DNA of 64,000 bases from Favolaschia claudopus (Eukaryota; Basidiomycota; Agaricomycetes; Agaricales; Mycenaceae). How positions within the stretch are numbered: position 1 is the first letter of the stretch; each line of letters starts with the position of its first letter. The notes under the pieces are model-generated. The model ran no database searches. It was not told the origin of the DNA and was given only the letters and a program-made list of their open reading frames with translations. The stretch covers positions 1 to 64,000 of the forward strand of contig JAWWNJ010000033.1 in assembly GCA_037176885.1 (NCBI GenBank), read 5' to 3'. The translations under genes were made by a program, and so were the position numbers. Shown here piece by piece: positions 1 through 11,831 of this stretch.

Positions 1-290
1 TGAGTCCTGCAAATGCTGATGGACTGGGGACGATGTGGAGCCGAGCGAGGGGAGCACAGTAGCAGGCTGAGCCGATGAAGCCGCGACGGTTTGAAGGAGG
101 ATCACGCCGAGCCAAGGATGTGGTAGCCGACGAACTGTGACTCATTGAGTCCATCAAGTTCCAACATAATGTTCAGAGGAAGATCTTAAAAGAGACTCAC
201 CCGGAAGTCGAGACAAAGCTTGGCATGAGATCCCCAACCAAGGACCACAAGCACATATCATACGCATAGTCCAAGGAGATTCGGTCTGAA

Positions 291-648
291 TTATTGAGAG
301 CAGATTAGGCCGAATTTCCCAGTTCCAAATTCAAGACTCCACGTTGAAAAAGCAACTGCAGAGGCCATTTTCGGTCGGTCCACGCGCAAAGGCACTATTT
401 TGAGCGGAAATGTCGTCGGTTTCGGAGATGTGAGCAGTCCAAGGGTGACCGCAGAGAAAACATAGCGGTATCCGCCGTATCGAAGTCCTAGAGAAGGTGA
501 GCAAGGGCGTCTCAATCAAAAGTTGAGATCTCACTGAATATTTCGGAGAACCATCGGGGTTTTCGGCCACAAAGCCGACACATGCTTGAGGGCAGTCAGG
601 AAAGGCACAAGCCGCCCTCGAGAGCCGAAGCGGAAATTGAGACCGCAT
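291..648 (-). pseudogene. fragment of a Cys-rich, zinc-binding-like basidiomycete protein
   Basis: The reverse strand reads a Cys/His-rich stretch. It starts with CAFPDCPQACVGF and, after a likely intron, continues LCFLCGHPWTAHISE and then ARGPTENGLCSCFF. The spacing C-x4-C-x3-C then C-x2-C-x3-W-x2-H resembles a small metal-binding fold that I recall as repeated in mushroom proteins of unknown function. A plausible intron (GTGAGA to TCTAG, about 480-535) separates the halves, but its phase does not join them cleanly, so I treat the locus as a broken or partial copy. No upstream exon with a convincing start is visible. The true function is unknown and metal binding is inferred only from spacing. 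Confidence 0.35.
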
Positions 649-3060
649 TGGAAGCGGAAATTATCGAGAGGCAGGGCGAAGGACAAAGTCGTTTATTTAA
701 AGTTGTTCGCAGTCCAGGCTTGGCATCCGGAGTTACCCGATCCGGGGCCGCAAACTCCTGACAGGCTGATGAGGATGCGTCGGGATGCGTCACTGTTTCG
801 GTGTCCTCATTTTGGTTCATTTCACATTGTAAGCGTAGTCACTGGGACGACAACCAGGATATGTCCTAGTGATGTCCCAGCTCATCCCGAGGATATGTTG
901 GGATCAATAGGGACTATGTTGGGACCGGTTGGGATTCGTTGTGATCAGCGGGGTTTGATGAAGACAGGTCGGGATGACGGAGGATAGGCGGGGATCTGTA
1001 GCATGAGGTAAAAACAATTATTTTTGTCCGATGGCGGCCTTCATAAAGAAAAACCGACCAAAAAGAATGCGTTTGGCGTCGAGAACTCACTTTTTCCCCA
1101 CGGTGTTTTCACTTTTTTCGGGTCTGAAAAAAATAAAATCGTCATTTTGACTCTAATTTTGGATGGATTGAGCCCAGATGTGTTCAGTTGTCATGCAGAA
1201 ACCCTGAAAAAGTGGTAGCCGAGTGTAGCGGAGTCTGTTCTGACTTACCTGGGTGATCCGCCCAATGCTGCACGGCAAAGTCCGGGAAACACGTGATCTT
1301 TAAACCCTAACCGATATGGGAATTTGATGATGGCATCAACCATCATTAGGGTTTGTTTCACTTTTTCGGAGGTGAAAACACAAAAACTTGTTCAATTGCC
1401 TTGCAAAGCACAAGATGAGTTGCTACACATCCATAGAGACGTTCTACGCTGTTTTTAAGTTGAATGGTGATGACGGCATAATGTAGTATCGAGTTTAACT
1501 TTGGATGCCGTCCCCTGCCAAAAAAGGAACCGTGATGTGATGCTTGGCACTGTAGGACATCTCATTAGGACGTGGCTTCTACTACAAACAGTAACAAACA
1601 ACCCCCAATTCTGGCTGAAGCGCAAGTTTATATTGCCTTTTTAGGGCATTTTCCTTGCGTTTTGATGGTAGGTATGCAATGCCGAGGTACCTACTAGCAC
1701 CTCTGCGCCATTTCCCAGCTTGTCTGGCGCTCTCAGCAGCTGTGGTAAGGGTACTTTCCATATATGGTAATGCAAGTTCAGTGGTTGCAACTGTATGAAT
1801 CACTTAGCTACATCACCCACATCATAGGTCAACAAGAGCATGAGGCCTAACCGCAGCACACTCACAGTACTTTGAAGTTCGACTCCGATGAGCTCGTCGA
1901 TCTCGCCGAGTGGGAGTGTTTGAAATCCAGTTACGTACTGGTTAAGTACAAATCTACCGAAATTAATCCGACACTGGCCGCTGGATGGATGGCCGAAATT
2001 TATCTGCAGATTGGCTAAATCTGATACTTACCTTGTATTCAGATCCAACAGGACCAACAGTCACGCCGTCACGCACCATCTAAAACCCGGTTTATTGGGG
2101 GAGCTTGGTCCCCCTTTTATATCAGAGCAGACACCAAATTGGTGATGGGGCTGTGCTGGAGCGTATGATGGGTTTCGTAAATCAGAGGCTGCCGTGATAA
2201 AGACGCGTTCCGAGAACGATATCAGTGATGCGGTGTGATCCAGTGTAAGCCAGCCTGATTCAGCGTGATGCGAGGCTGATTGCGGTGATGCAACGCGGAT
2301 TTTGACAGCTCGTCGAGTTTGCTGCGGCCTCGGACCACTATCATCGGGGTTGCGGAACATGGGTTTAACCACACTGAAGTTTTTTTACTTCCACCTGCTT
2401 TTAGCTGTTCAAGGTGCGTCAATAAGGTGTGGACGAGGTCCAATAAGTAAAAATTCTCAAAAAGATATACAGAACCGATACCCGGGACAACTCTGACGAT
2501 GGATGGAGTGAGGTCCCCAAGTTGAGGGCCTGAGCAAGCAGGAATTGCAAAACGAGCGCTAAAGACTTGATCGTATTACGAGTACGCCTTTTCCCCATGA
2601 TGCCTGGTCGCCCCCGCGATAAAACGTGAGATAGTCAGGCTGTGGTCGGCTTTTCTTGCCCCTTGCACGTATTCATTGAACCCAAGTAGTACATTGACAG
2701 GCAGTCAGGCAAGACGTTATGACACTTTGCAAGGAGTTTCTATTCCAAATCCCACAGGTCGCTGATGTGGGACAGAGATTTCGTTTTTTATCCTCAAATC
2801 TCAACAATGACAGGGCCTGACCATCTCTCCCGGCGCTCCAAACTGTTCTCAGGGAAGCAATGGACTATGTTCCGAGGTTCACAAGCTCCTCAAGCACAGA
2901 TGCAAGCAGATGGGAACTGCAGTCCTGCCCCAGGTAGCGTGGAAGATGTTTGAGCTTTCAGACTTGGAGCTGGGGTACCCGGAAAGCCCGTAACTTACTG
3001 TAGAGTCCACCTGCAACGGCCCATTGCAGGCAAGTTGCAGGTGATCGGGAATTGGAGGAT
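649..3060. other. no supportable gene; GGGAT-rich low-complexity stretch
   Basis: I see no convincing gene here. About 760-1010 is dense in imperfect GGGAT/GGGAC words on the + strand, and about 2190-2300 has repeated GTGAT words; both look like degenerate short repeats. At 1303-1356 the words AAACCCTAA and TTAGGGTTT form a small inverted pair. The open frames in this stretch are short and lack domain signals. Confidence 0.4.
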
Positions 3061-3089
3061 GGTGTGCTGAGTCAGAATTGGGCTCATGT

Positions 3090-3190
3090 GCGATGGCTGT
3101 GGACGCCCATGTCCCATATAAGGACATGGGACCTAACGGTAACATTCCGATGCCCGTGGGTTCAATTCCCGGACGTCGCAACTTCTTTTT
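3090..3190 (+). ncRNA. tRNA-like / SINE-like remnant with T-tract
   Basis: The sequence contains an A-box-like ACCTAACGGTAACA, a B-box-like GGTTCAATTCC, and a 3' acceptor-like end GTCGCA that can pair with GCGATGG at the left. A short TTCTTTTT tract follows, as in pol III transcripts. A perfect 9-bp hairpin (CCCATGTCC / GGACATGGG) sits where the anticodon arm would be, but its loop lacks the usual U33. It is therefore probably a tRNA-derived pseudogene or SINE head rather than a working tRNA. Confidence 0.25.
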
Positions 3191-4284
3191 ACCTTTTATA
3201 CACTTTTTAACCTCGGGTGGATGGTGACTCCAAAACATTCACGGCCCATTGTAGTAAGTTCTAACCCACAAATGTACTTTCTCTGCAAAATCTGAGGGGC
3301 ATTGAGTGTTTGAGAACTGTAAAATGAGAAACATTCATGAATACATGGCTTCAGTTTGACTGACTGCAAATGAGACATTTAAATACATGTAGTGAGTGCA
3401 GATAATGTGACCAAGTACTTATATTACTGCCTAGTCTAGTCAAAATCTTTGCACCTTTCCATGGGAGAGTTAGTTTGAGGCACAAGGCAAAATTGATGGG
3501 AAGCACATATATTGGCAGTCTGTCTCCCTCCCATCCTGTATCAAAGATATATTGCACTGCACCCACCAAGGAGTCTTGTTAATTAAAGAACACAAAGGTT
3601 TTTCTGCCCCTACCTAGTAGGACTTCAGAATACAACCCAGTTCCGTTGAACTGGGATTTGCTGGTTATCCATCCACATTTTCTGGCAGAAATTGAATGAA
3701 TAAAATCAGGTGGCTGCTTGTATGTTTATGCGGCACAAAACAGACAGATTCTTACAGACGCAAGGAAACGAAAGCGAAATGAAACCGCGGGAAAGCCAAT
3801 TGATGCCATCAATTTTGTGCTTATTGTGGCAAGCCGACGTCTCGGCGGAAAATCTTGAATTCCATTGGCCAGATCCCATGTCCATTTGGGGGAATTCGCT
3901 CGAAAAGGGCATGGGTCTTGAAATCACTGATTTTCCTTAAACGGTCTTGGGATTCAAGTGCCAAAAACCTTCGCAGCGTCATGAATACCATTGTATTACA
4001 ATCAGAAAGGGGTGCAGGGGAGAGACTAAATCAAGTTGAATCTCTCCCTCTTTTCTCTTCTTTTTCTCTATTTTTTCAACTTGAATAACTTGATTTCTTC
4101 GGCCCGTCCACAGACATGGGACATGGGCCAGAATTTGTCTGAGGCCTGCATAGAGTACACAGAAGAGCTTGCTGTACTCACTATTTCATTCAATTTGACA
4201 CTCACCAAAGTGTTCCCCGCAAGCCAGCCGCACTCCAGGAAAGAATTCTGGAGGATATTTGGTGAAATCAATCAGAAACAATTT
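3191..4284. other. no supportable gene
   Basis: AT-rich sequence with only short frames lacking domain signal. One 8-bp perfect palindrome arm pair (CCCAGTTC / GAACTGGG) lies near 3640. Nothing else is recognisable. Confidence 0.4.
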
Positions 4285-4285
4285 A

Positions 4286-5009
4286 CAGTCGTAAACTGGG
4301 AAGCGCAACGATTAGCTTTCCCCGCGGATTATTCGATGAAAACTGCGCCAAATCTCTGAGTTTTTTGCGCTAGGGTAATAGCCCCGCATCCGTTCTGCAG
4401 ATTCGTCAAGAATTCGGGGTCGATACAGTTTGCTTGAGTGAGTTCAAGGGCCAAAGTTTGCTCCCACCCAAATGGCGTAGAAGAGCAACAACAGCAAACA
4501 GAGCTAAAATCCTTCCCCGCAGGTCGCGACAACATAGAGCATGTATATTTAGGCCCTAGAAGTATCATACCACAAATCAAGCATGCACAGAAACACCAGC
4601 TGGTGTTTATATTGCAAGGCAAAATTCACAATTCAGCTGAAATTTAAAAAATCAAAAATCAGCAACAAACGCGCTGGTTCTACCCCTTCAAAGAAGCTAT
4701 TCAGTCCATTTTTTTTCGCCAATGGGAAATATGGTTTGTGGGGACTTTTTAGACACCAAATTTTCCATGGAGATGTTCAAATAGGTTTGGGGAAATCACA
4801 AACTTCCTTCCAAAATTGGGCATTTTCGACAAATTGCGGCTCCCCACTGCCCAGGGAAGTAATTTTTTAGGCTCCAAAAAGTAGTCCATTAAACTTCAGC
4901 GACCTAGAAAATGGTAGGAGAGTGCAAATTCCAGCTCGCCAAAATGTCCGCGGGTACGAATATGCGTGTTGCTCTTCTACGTTACGTTGCGCTTCCCAGT
5001 TTACGACTG
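4286..5009. mobile_element. TA-flanked inverted-repeat element (non-autonomous)
   Basis: The left end CAGTCGTAAACTGGGAAGCG and the right end, its reverse complement, are perfect over about 25 bp. Both are bordered by the dinucleotide TA (4284-4285 and 5010-5011), the target duplication of Tc1/mariner-like transposons. A second, degenerate match lies further in (GTAGAAGAGCAAC near 4470, its complement near 4968). There is no transposase frame, so the element must rely on a source elsewhere. Confidence 0.7.
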
Positions 5010-5153
5010 TATCTGCAATAAAGTTGCAAAACCACCTTCCAAGGACCAATTCTATATAGAGTTCGTAGCCCCCCACGCGGTAAATAGAGCTCCCATCACA
5101 AGATAACCTTATTTGCGAAGGTAGTTTCGCCTTGAGGGGACGGCGACATATTA

Positions 5154-5269
5154 GAGTGTATTAGCAAAAAATTTGAGTTGAGGTTTTTTTGAATCCTGAT
5201 TGGCTGCTCCACACCTCGCGACCAATCAGAGATTGTAGAAAATCTGGGCTAAAAACTGTTAATACACTC
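5154..5269. mobile_element. 116-bp MITE with TA duplication
   Basis: It starts GAGTGTATTAGCA and ends with the complement of GAGTGTATTAACA, and is flanked by TA at 5152-5153 and 5270-5271. The interior carries CCAATCAG and CTGATTGG words. It is non-coding. The pre-insertion site reads atTAtt, as in other elements of this window. Confidence 0.65.
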
Positions 5270-7310
5270 TATTTTCGTACTGGTTCTAGTACCCTCGCTT
5301 ACTTCGTCTGCGCCTCCATCGCCGCCGGCACCATCCTCCCTAGGCTCGTGACCCGCCTGCCTACGGAGATCAGTTTTTATATTGGGGACCTAAACTGCCG
5401 TAGGCAGGCTGGTACTATTCGTGACAGGCCAAAGGGCGGGGCCGGAGTTTTATTACCTAAGTGACAGTATACAATGAGAAGAATAATTGTCGAACACAAA
5501 CAGAGTTGGGCAGCCCAAGTGGGCCCATTCAAAATTTGGTTAAGGCAGCTCTGAGCTGAAGAAAAGGGCTCATGATAGAAAGAAGGATGCTCAACGAAAG
5601 GAGTCGATTGCGCTATGTCCGAGGTTTTTTTCCCTCAATTTTGAGGGTTACGACGCCCAAATTTTTCGGCTATCATTTCATAATTTTTCGTGTTTTTGAC
5701 AATCGGCTCGTGCAAAACTGTTCTTTGGATGCTTAGCGACTGTTTATACACCAAAAATCTAGACATCTGGGGGTATGTCACACCCTTCCATAAAGGGAAG
5801 ATCAAAGTTGTCGACTTTGCGTGTCCGGCACTGTAGGAGCAAGCCGTAAGAAGCAAAAAGCGGCTTCTTAATAAGCCTTATTAAGCCTCTTAAGGGCTTA
5901 GCTTTCGGAGGAGCCCTTACTAATAAGGGCTTAAGGAAGAACACTGGAACTTGACATTTACATTAACTCACAAAGAGCATATTGGTTTCTACGTTGGAGC
6001 AGGAAAAACTAAAGTAACAGCAAAGACGTATTAGGACAGACACGGCCCGGCGTAGTTCGATGATTTGTTGAGAAAATTGAACGACCACCCATTTCAGATG
6101 AACCTGAACGCAGTGCGTAGATAGAGGACCGGCGTAGTTGGATAATTTGTTGTAAAGACACAGTTATCTGTAGTGAGCTCGGTGCAAGTCGAGACATCTG
6201 TCGTACATCGTGTTGGGGGATATATCGTGATGGCAGAGTCCACGCAGACAAACCTTCTCAAGACAGCTGTAAATAAACGCTGAAAGCTCGGCTGTCACTG
6301 TACTGGCCCATGTTTGCTGCGTCCAGTGGACTCTATTTTTGGAAGACGCCAACTGCCTTGGAGATGGGAAAAGCTAGACCTTGCTTGTTACTACTATGAC
6401 GTTGGTGTGGACATCGCCTTTCGAAAATGTGCCGCTCCATCTTCACCTAATAGGCTCTCGGCCCAAGAACTACTTCGAGCACCTCCGCTACCGAAGTGCC
6501 CTCCCAATATCTGGTTGTGAAGCATCAGGCAACTCTGGTAAAATATGCAGTGGCTACTTGACTATGGTATTTTCAAAAATTCGTGGAATTGTTCAGGGTT
6601 GATGCTCATCCAGGCCTGCTGGGTCTGTTCCACAAGGCTAGAGTCTAGCAAAAGATTCTTGAGTGAAGGAAGAAGCTAGCGAGCTGTTGTCAATCAATGC
6701 AATCACGACATCTTCGAAGTCCCACCCGCGGCAAAAGAAATGTCAGGACATCCTCTTCCATCGGGGGAGGAATGTGCTGGTAGAGTGATCAGGGGCTACT
6801 AGGTAGCAAACAGACGATATAAAAGTTGTTAACGGCTGACCGGCGACCGGTACTTTGCTGAAAAGGGGGAAATTGCCCACATCACACAGCCGCGACGGTT
6901 TCGGGTCTCACAATGCTTCGGGGTGTCATCATTCAGAGTAAACGCCCTATGTGTATGCGAGAGGCTAATTTTGAGGGGGGAGAAGCCTCCGAGAGTACTT
7001 ATTATCCCCAATCGGAAAAGCGATTCCTTGCAACGTTTTAACACCACGATTGAAAAGAAAGCCCGGATGAAAAACGAAAGGCCTCTTGAGTGTCAGTCGT
7101 TGACTTTTACGCATGGTGATTGCCAGTGGCGAGAGGTTGTTTAGTTCTTCAGCCAGCACCATTGAACCAAAGTGGATGCATCAGGAAAAGCCGAAAGTGC
7201 GCCATAGTCCGCCATAGACACTTAGAGTGTGATGTTGACAGTGACCGTCCTAGAGCCCTTAAAACCAGTTCGCCAAGGCTTGAGGCCTTCTAAAGGGCAA
7301 AGGGCTATAG
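5270..7310. other. decayed sequence; one hAT-like end and one shared 60-bp terminal sequence
   Basis: No gene is supported. At about 5775-5837 lies a 60-bp sequence ending in the complement of ACAGTGCCGGACACGC. The same sequence recurs inverted at about 20546-20606 and looks like a solitary transposon end. At 5875-5935 there are TTAAGCC/GGCTTAA words ending GAACACTG, resembling one end of the outer hAT at 23168 without a matching partner. An imperfect repeat (GGCGTAGTT) occurs at 6050 and 6132. Confidence 0.4.
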
Positions 7311-8574
7311 TTACTCGGTGATCTTGTTCTTCTTTAGCGCCAAGTGAAATTTCTGAATTAATTGCTGCCGAAGGGACAGTTCTTTGGCGGCCTCTGTCTG
7401 AGCAGCATTCAGACGCGTTCGAACTCCGCGAGCAGCTTGAATAGTTTGATGGCAACGGCGTAGCTCGACGAGACGCTCGAGGTTGAGTCCGCCGGGTGTT
7501 ACCGCGCCTCGGCCCAGAGGCTTAGACGCTTCCGATACTGCGAATCTCAAGACGAGCTTGCTGAATGACATCTTTCTCTCCGGCAAAGAGTTCGTCAGCA
7601 ATTTCGTCCTGATCTTCTGAGATACTTTGGCTTTGGCATTTCAATTAGCGGGAAAATACCATCGAACAGATGCCACATACATCTTAGTCATTTCATCCCG
7701 CAGAAAGAGCTAAGGCGGCAGATGTGAGGTTCAATAGCTCCTGAGCTTTGGGACGTCGTTCGGGAAATGTCGGGATTTTTCCGCCTCTTCGATAAGGAGT
7801 TGTAGTTCTTGCGCTTCGCAGGTGCTTTCCGCTTCATCGTCGAAGTCATCGGATGCCGAGTAGTACCAGGTGTCGATTCCCGGGAGCGTAGGAACTGCGC
7901 CCGCAGAAGCCAGGAGTGTGGACCTGTGATGGTCTTAGACCCAAGAGTCCAATGAGACCTATCGGACTCCTCGGCCGCTTTCAACGCGATTTCGTCGATA
8001 TCAGAGTCAGTGGGAAATGAAGAGAGGGCCAGAATGTCGAGCCCAGTGCTGTCGAAATATGTACAGTCGAAGCTGTCATAAACCCATAGCCCTCGGTAGG
8101 GCCAAAAAGCTATGGGATATGATAGATTTATGGGTTATCCCAGCCAAAAACCGGTCAAAAACCCCCAAAAATGTATGGGTTAAGGGAGATTATGGGTTAC
8201 GGGAGCTATGGGTTATGACAGCTTCGACTGTATGCGAATAGCCAGCTGCACGATCCTCTGGATTGGATGTTTTCCGCGCGAAGGATGGCCGCCCGAATCT
8301 TGACGCGAAGCTTTGGGATCATGTAGAGGAAGTCCAGCATACTAAAGTCCTTGACGATGCGACGTGCTTCGCCGAAGAGATGTTCGTAAGCCTCGCTGGA
8401 GTGGAGCCAGGGGAGAAGGGGATAGAGCTCGCTGAGGTGGTCGCGATGGACGTAAAGTAGTGCAATATAACCTTCGATGATAATCCGTGCGATGTCGACG
8501 GCCTCGTGAGACAAGAAATATTCGCTTTTCTTGTATCCTGCAATTCTTACATACCACTGTTTACTTTCCAGCAT
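7311..8574 (-). pseudogene. multicopy agaricomycete protein of unknown function, decayed
   Basis: Read on the reverse strand, the first part (8574-8232) has LLPWLHSSEAYEHLFGEARR then IVKDFSMLDFLYMIPKLRVK. This motif series is one I recall from large hypothetical proteins repeated in mushroom genomes. It continues past an inserted 167-bp element (8064-8230) into SSFPTDSDIDEIALKAAEES and, further down, into LVELRRCHQTIQAARGVRTR and LRQQLIQKFHLALKK in shifted frames. At least two frameshifts and internal stops separate these pieces, so this copy is dead. The N-terminal part of the family is missing upstream of 8574. Function is unknown; association with transposable elements is only suggested by copy number. 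Confidence 0.55.
8064..8230. mobile_element. 167-bp MITE inserted in the 7.3-8.6 kb pseudogene
   Basis: It starts CAGTCGAAGCTGTCATAA and ends with the complement, CTTCGACTG, giving near-perfect arms of about 25 bp that extend into CCCATAG. It is flanked by TA (8062-8063, 8231-8232). Removing the element plus one TA restores the reading GYSHTYFDSTG on the reverse strand, which fits the surrounding gene family. This confirms both the boundaries and the target duplication. Confidence 0.85.
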
Positions 8575-8890
8575 ACTGTACTCTCGTAAGCATTACGTAG
8601 TCTTTATGCGTTTGTAACCGAGACCACGACGTTCTCTACACAAACGCAGTTTCTTTAGACTTCTTGTCTTGACCACTCGATACGGGCGATACCGAACAGC
8701 AAATTACGCTGACATATCCGACTGTATATGAATGAGACCTCTAAAATGCTTCTTTCCATAGAAAAAACAATAGGCAATTAGGCATGATTGATTGGTCTCC
8801 ATCGGCCCCACTGCATCCCCGGTTCTGTTTAAATACCGCGAGGATTTCTATCTCATTCTCCACCGCAACTGTAATCAGACAAAGTTGGGT
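8575..8890. other. intergenic; segment repeated at 13.8 kb, TATA-like box
   Basis: About 8583-8720 (ATTACGTAGTC, then CTCGATACGGGCGATA, then ACAGC..ATTACGCTGACA) recurs in altered form at about 13765-13860, so it is a dispersed repeat. TTTAAATACC near 8828 is a possible TATA-type box for the gene starting at 8891. Confidence 0.35.
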
Positions 8891-10250
8891 ATGTCACTTC
8901 TAACTGTCTTCTTCCTTGCCGCCGCACCTATAGTCACCGCGACCCGACGGGCAGATGCCCCACCGGGTCCACCCTCTAATCCCTGCCCGCCAACCAACCT
9001 CTTAGATATGAGACTCACCGCTTCCGGAGTAAGCGCGGAGAATGGCTTCATGATCGACACTTGCAGCTATGAGACCACTACAACCTTATGTGGTATTTCT
9101 GATTGCAAAATACAGTCGGTTATGTGCTCTTATTTCCGCGTTCGTCCCTTTCTTCTGTCATTTTGGCGGACACTGACAAAAATCTCATAAGTCAACCGGT
9201 GGGGCCCCTGTCAGTTCCACCGAGCGCAATCCAAGTTGCCCCATATCAATTGGAGACCCCGCAGCGCCTGCACGTTGCCCCAGCGTAAACAAGAACCAGG
9301 CACCACTGCAGAGTGGTGCTTCGAATGCCGATACGACGGACTGCTTTTATACCAAGGAAATCGCTCCGTGTGTCTATACTCCCGTCTGTCAAGCACACTG
9401 GTTCAAATGGTCGAGAGTCTAATCACATCCTTAGGAAAACTATTCCAGTGGCCCCGCAAATTGTCCCCCAGCGCTCTCGTCAGGAGAAGCTCGGTGTGCC
9501 TTTTTCAACGGAGACAATGCACTTCTGGATACTGGTGCCTCAAACGCAGACACGACTGACTGCTTCTACTTTAACGAAGTGGCCCCCTGCGTATACACAC
9601 CGGTGCGTTCACCGGATTCGCGAGATCCCTTGCGTCACACGCCCCATAGGAGAAACTGTCTAGTGGGCCGGGAAACTGCCCCCTGTCGCGTGTACCTGGG
9701 CCGCTGTCCCCCCATTCAACATTGTTTCCCCCAATGAAGTGTCCTGATCAAGACAAGAATCAGGAGGCGTTGGAGGATGGCTCCCAACTTGGTGATTTCT
9801 TTACTTGCATCTACTTCAACGCAGAGGACGCTTGCACCTACTCCAACGTATGTTACCACTGACTTAAGCCAAACTCTGACCAATTTTGCGGATAGACAGG
9901 AGACTTTGTCAATGGCCCATCAAATTGCCCAGAAATAACAGTAGCGTCAGTGCCACCAGTGCACAGTGTGAGTAATAATATTAATTGTCCGTAGGCCATC
10001 ACCTGCCCCCACAATTGGAAGGAACATCGAAGTAGACTCCGACCTTACCGAAACCTCTGGAAAAGGCGTCATTCTGCACCCAGATCTGATCGCACTTTCC
10101 ATCATGGTGGGAATTAGCCTCGTGGCAGCTCTCGTTTTAGGAATTTGTTATTTCGGCCGGCGCCGTAATTTCCAGCGCTGCGCCTCACACAACGCAGTTG
10201 GAAAAACTGATGCAGCATTGTCACCCCTCATGAAAGATGTCTTAAAATGA
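8891..10250 (+). CDS. secreted, single-pass membrane protein with Cys-rich repeat modules
   Basis: A spliced gene whose frames join across small introns. Exons by eye are 8891-9118, 9192-9383, 9435-9602, 9650-9847 and 9900-~9967, then a last exon from about 9995 to 10250; all but the final junction join in phase 0. The N-terminus MSLLTVFFLAAAPIVTA is a signal peptide. Four related modules follow, about one per exon, of type C-P...D-x-C-x-Y...C-x-Y (for example TTDCFYTKEIAPCVYTP, TTDCFYFNEVAPCVYTP, TCIYFNAEDACTYSN). The last exon encodes a transmembrane segment (LIALSIMVGISLVAALVLGI), then a basic stop-transfer CYFGRRRNFQRC and a short cytosolic tail ending in TGA. Intron sizes are about 73, 51, 47 and 52 bp. 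The last splice (9968-9994, only 27 bp) does not match phase, so either a different donor is used or the copy carries a frameshift there. It is likely a cell-surface protein, with disulfide-rich repeats facing outward. The ligand is unknown. It has no paralogue in this window. Confidence 0.6.
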
Positions 10251-10453
10251 AATACGTCACTGTACTAACGGCGTGGAGGTTACTGATGGTGACCTGTCAC
10301 GTGCCTCTTTGCCCGCCAATTCTACCAGATGTACTAATCATGGTGACTTTGGCAAAATATATCCTCAATCTGATGAAGTAATCGAACGATTGAATGGATT
10401 CCGCTCACGATCAGAAGGATTGAAAGATTTGGTAGTTACTGTACAATCTGATA

Positions 10454-11831
10454 CTCGTAGTGAGAAAAAGTCATGGACGGTCGGTTCTTTGACCGATTTC
10501 GGCTGTCTTTGCACCCTTTTCTATGATTCCAGGTGCTGGGTGTATGTAGACTACACTTGCAACAAATTACTTACCATCACCGAGATCCAATATAATTGAT
10601 ATTTGGCTAAAAACAGCCAAACAGTCAGACAACTCCGAAATCGATTTTTCTAACTCAGCAAGAATTCTTTTTCACAGAAATACCTCCCACGCAGGGTGTA
10701 CCTCTAAAAAAACTATTGAGATTCAGAACTTAGATGAAGCAAAACGGTGCAGCCATTCTTGAGATATCGTGCTTGCAAGTTTGCCAAAATTGCCGTAAAA
10801 TAGCCAAAAATGGTAAAAACAGCCAAAAGTGGCCAACTCCAGAGCGTGATACAGTGGTGGCAAATAGAAATTGCCGTGGCTTTTTGGCCAAAACCTTGCT
10901 GTATACTTCACCGAATGACCTGAAATAAAATGTAGAGATAAATATATGATACTACTGTACCACTTAGAACACTCAGCTATATATTATGCCCTGACAATGC
11001 ATCAATAACAGGACAGTTTCTGATTATTGCCATATCTGGAAAAGCTCAATGTATCCTCAGCACAAAAGTGTCATAATAGGATGAAAGTACTTGAAAAACA
11101 ATGCTAGTTATCACTTTGATTGACTGGAATTGAACCTCATTTGAGCTCGCAACGGCTGCTTGAGGTTGGTCCTTTTAGCTATTTTCTCTGCATTTTCAAG
11201 CCAACTTTGAGCGGCTGCTGTGAGCCCAAATGAGGGTCAATTCCATTCAACCAAAGTGGAAACGAGGACTGTTTTTCAAGTACTTTCATCCTATTATGAC
11301 ACCTTTTCGCTGAACCCTCATTGTGTTTTTCCGAATATGGCAAAAATCGGAAATCATCCTATGATTGATGCATTCTCAGGGCATAATATATTGCTGAGTG
11401 TTCTAAGAGGTACAGAAGTATCACATACCAATCTCTACATTTTATTTGAGGTCATTCGGTGAAGTATACAGCCAGATTTTCACCAAAAAGCCACGGCAAT
11501 TTCTATTTGCCACCACTGTATCTCAACAACGGCTCGACCGTTTGACTTCATTTAAGTTGGAGAATCACTCAGTTTCGATGGCGCTACAAGACAGGGCAAG
11601 CCATCATTCAAACAAAAAAAGTCTCGTTGACTTACAAAATTGAAGTTTTGAGCTACAAGATTGTTTGGCCATTTTCGGCCAAACATCAATTATTTTTGAT
11701 CTCGGTGATGGTCAGTAATTTGTTACAGGTGCAGTTTACATACACCCAGCACCCGGAATTATGAAAAAAGGGGCAAAGACGGCCGAGATCGGTCAAAGAA
11801 CCGACCGTCCATGACTTTTTCTCACTACGAG
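10454..11831. mobile_element. fold-back element with ~0.7-kb inverted arms
   Basis: The left end CTCGTAGTGAGAAAAAGTCA is matched exactly in complement at the right end. TA borders both sides (10452-10453, 11832-11833). The two arms stay similar along their whole length. Examples are GGTCAAAGAACCGACCGTCC against its complement, AAATAGAAATTGCCGTGGCT at both 10862 and (complement) 11490, and GAATTGA-CCTCATTTG near the centre. The loop lies at about 11170-11200. No transposase is encoded; the open frames merely cross the arms. A transcript would fold into a long imperfect hairpin. Confidence 0.75.

Noticed and set aside
586..987. 133-codon + strand frame
   Set aside because: It runs through GGGAT-type low-complexity repeats and opposes the Cys-rich reverse-strand fragment; no domain or codon signal.
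1303..1356. AAACCCTAA/TTAGGGTTT telomere-like words
   Set aside because: Only one unit on each side, no array; cannot be called an interstitial telomere.
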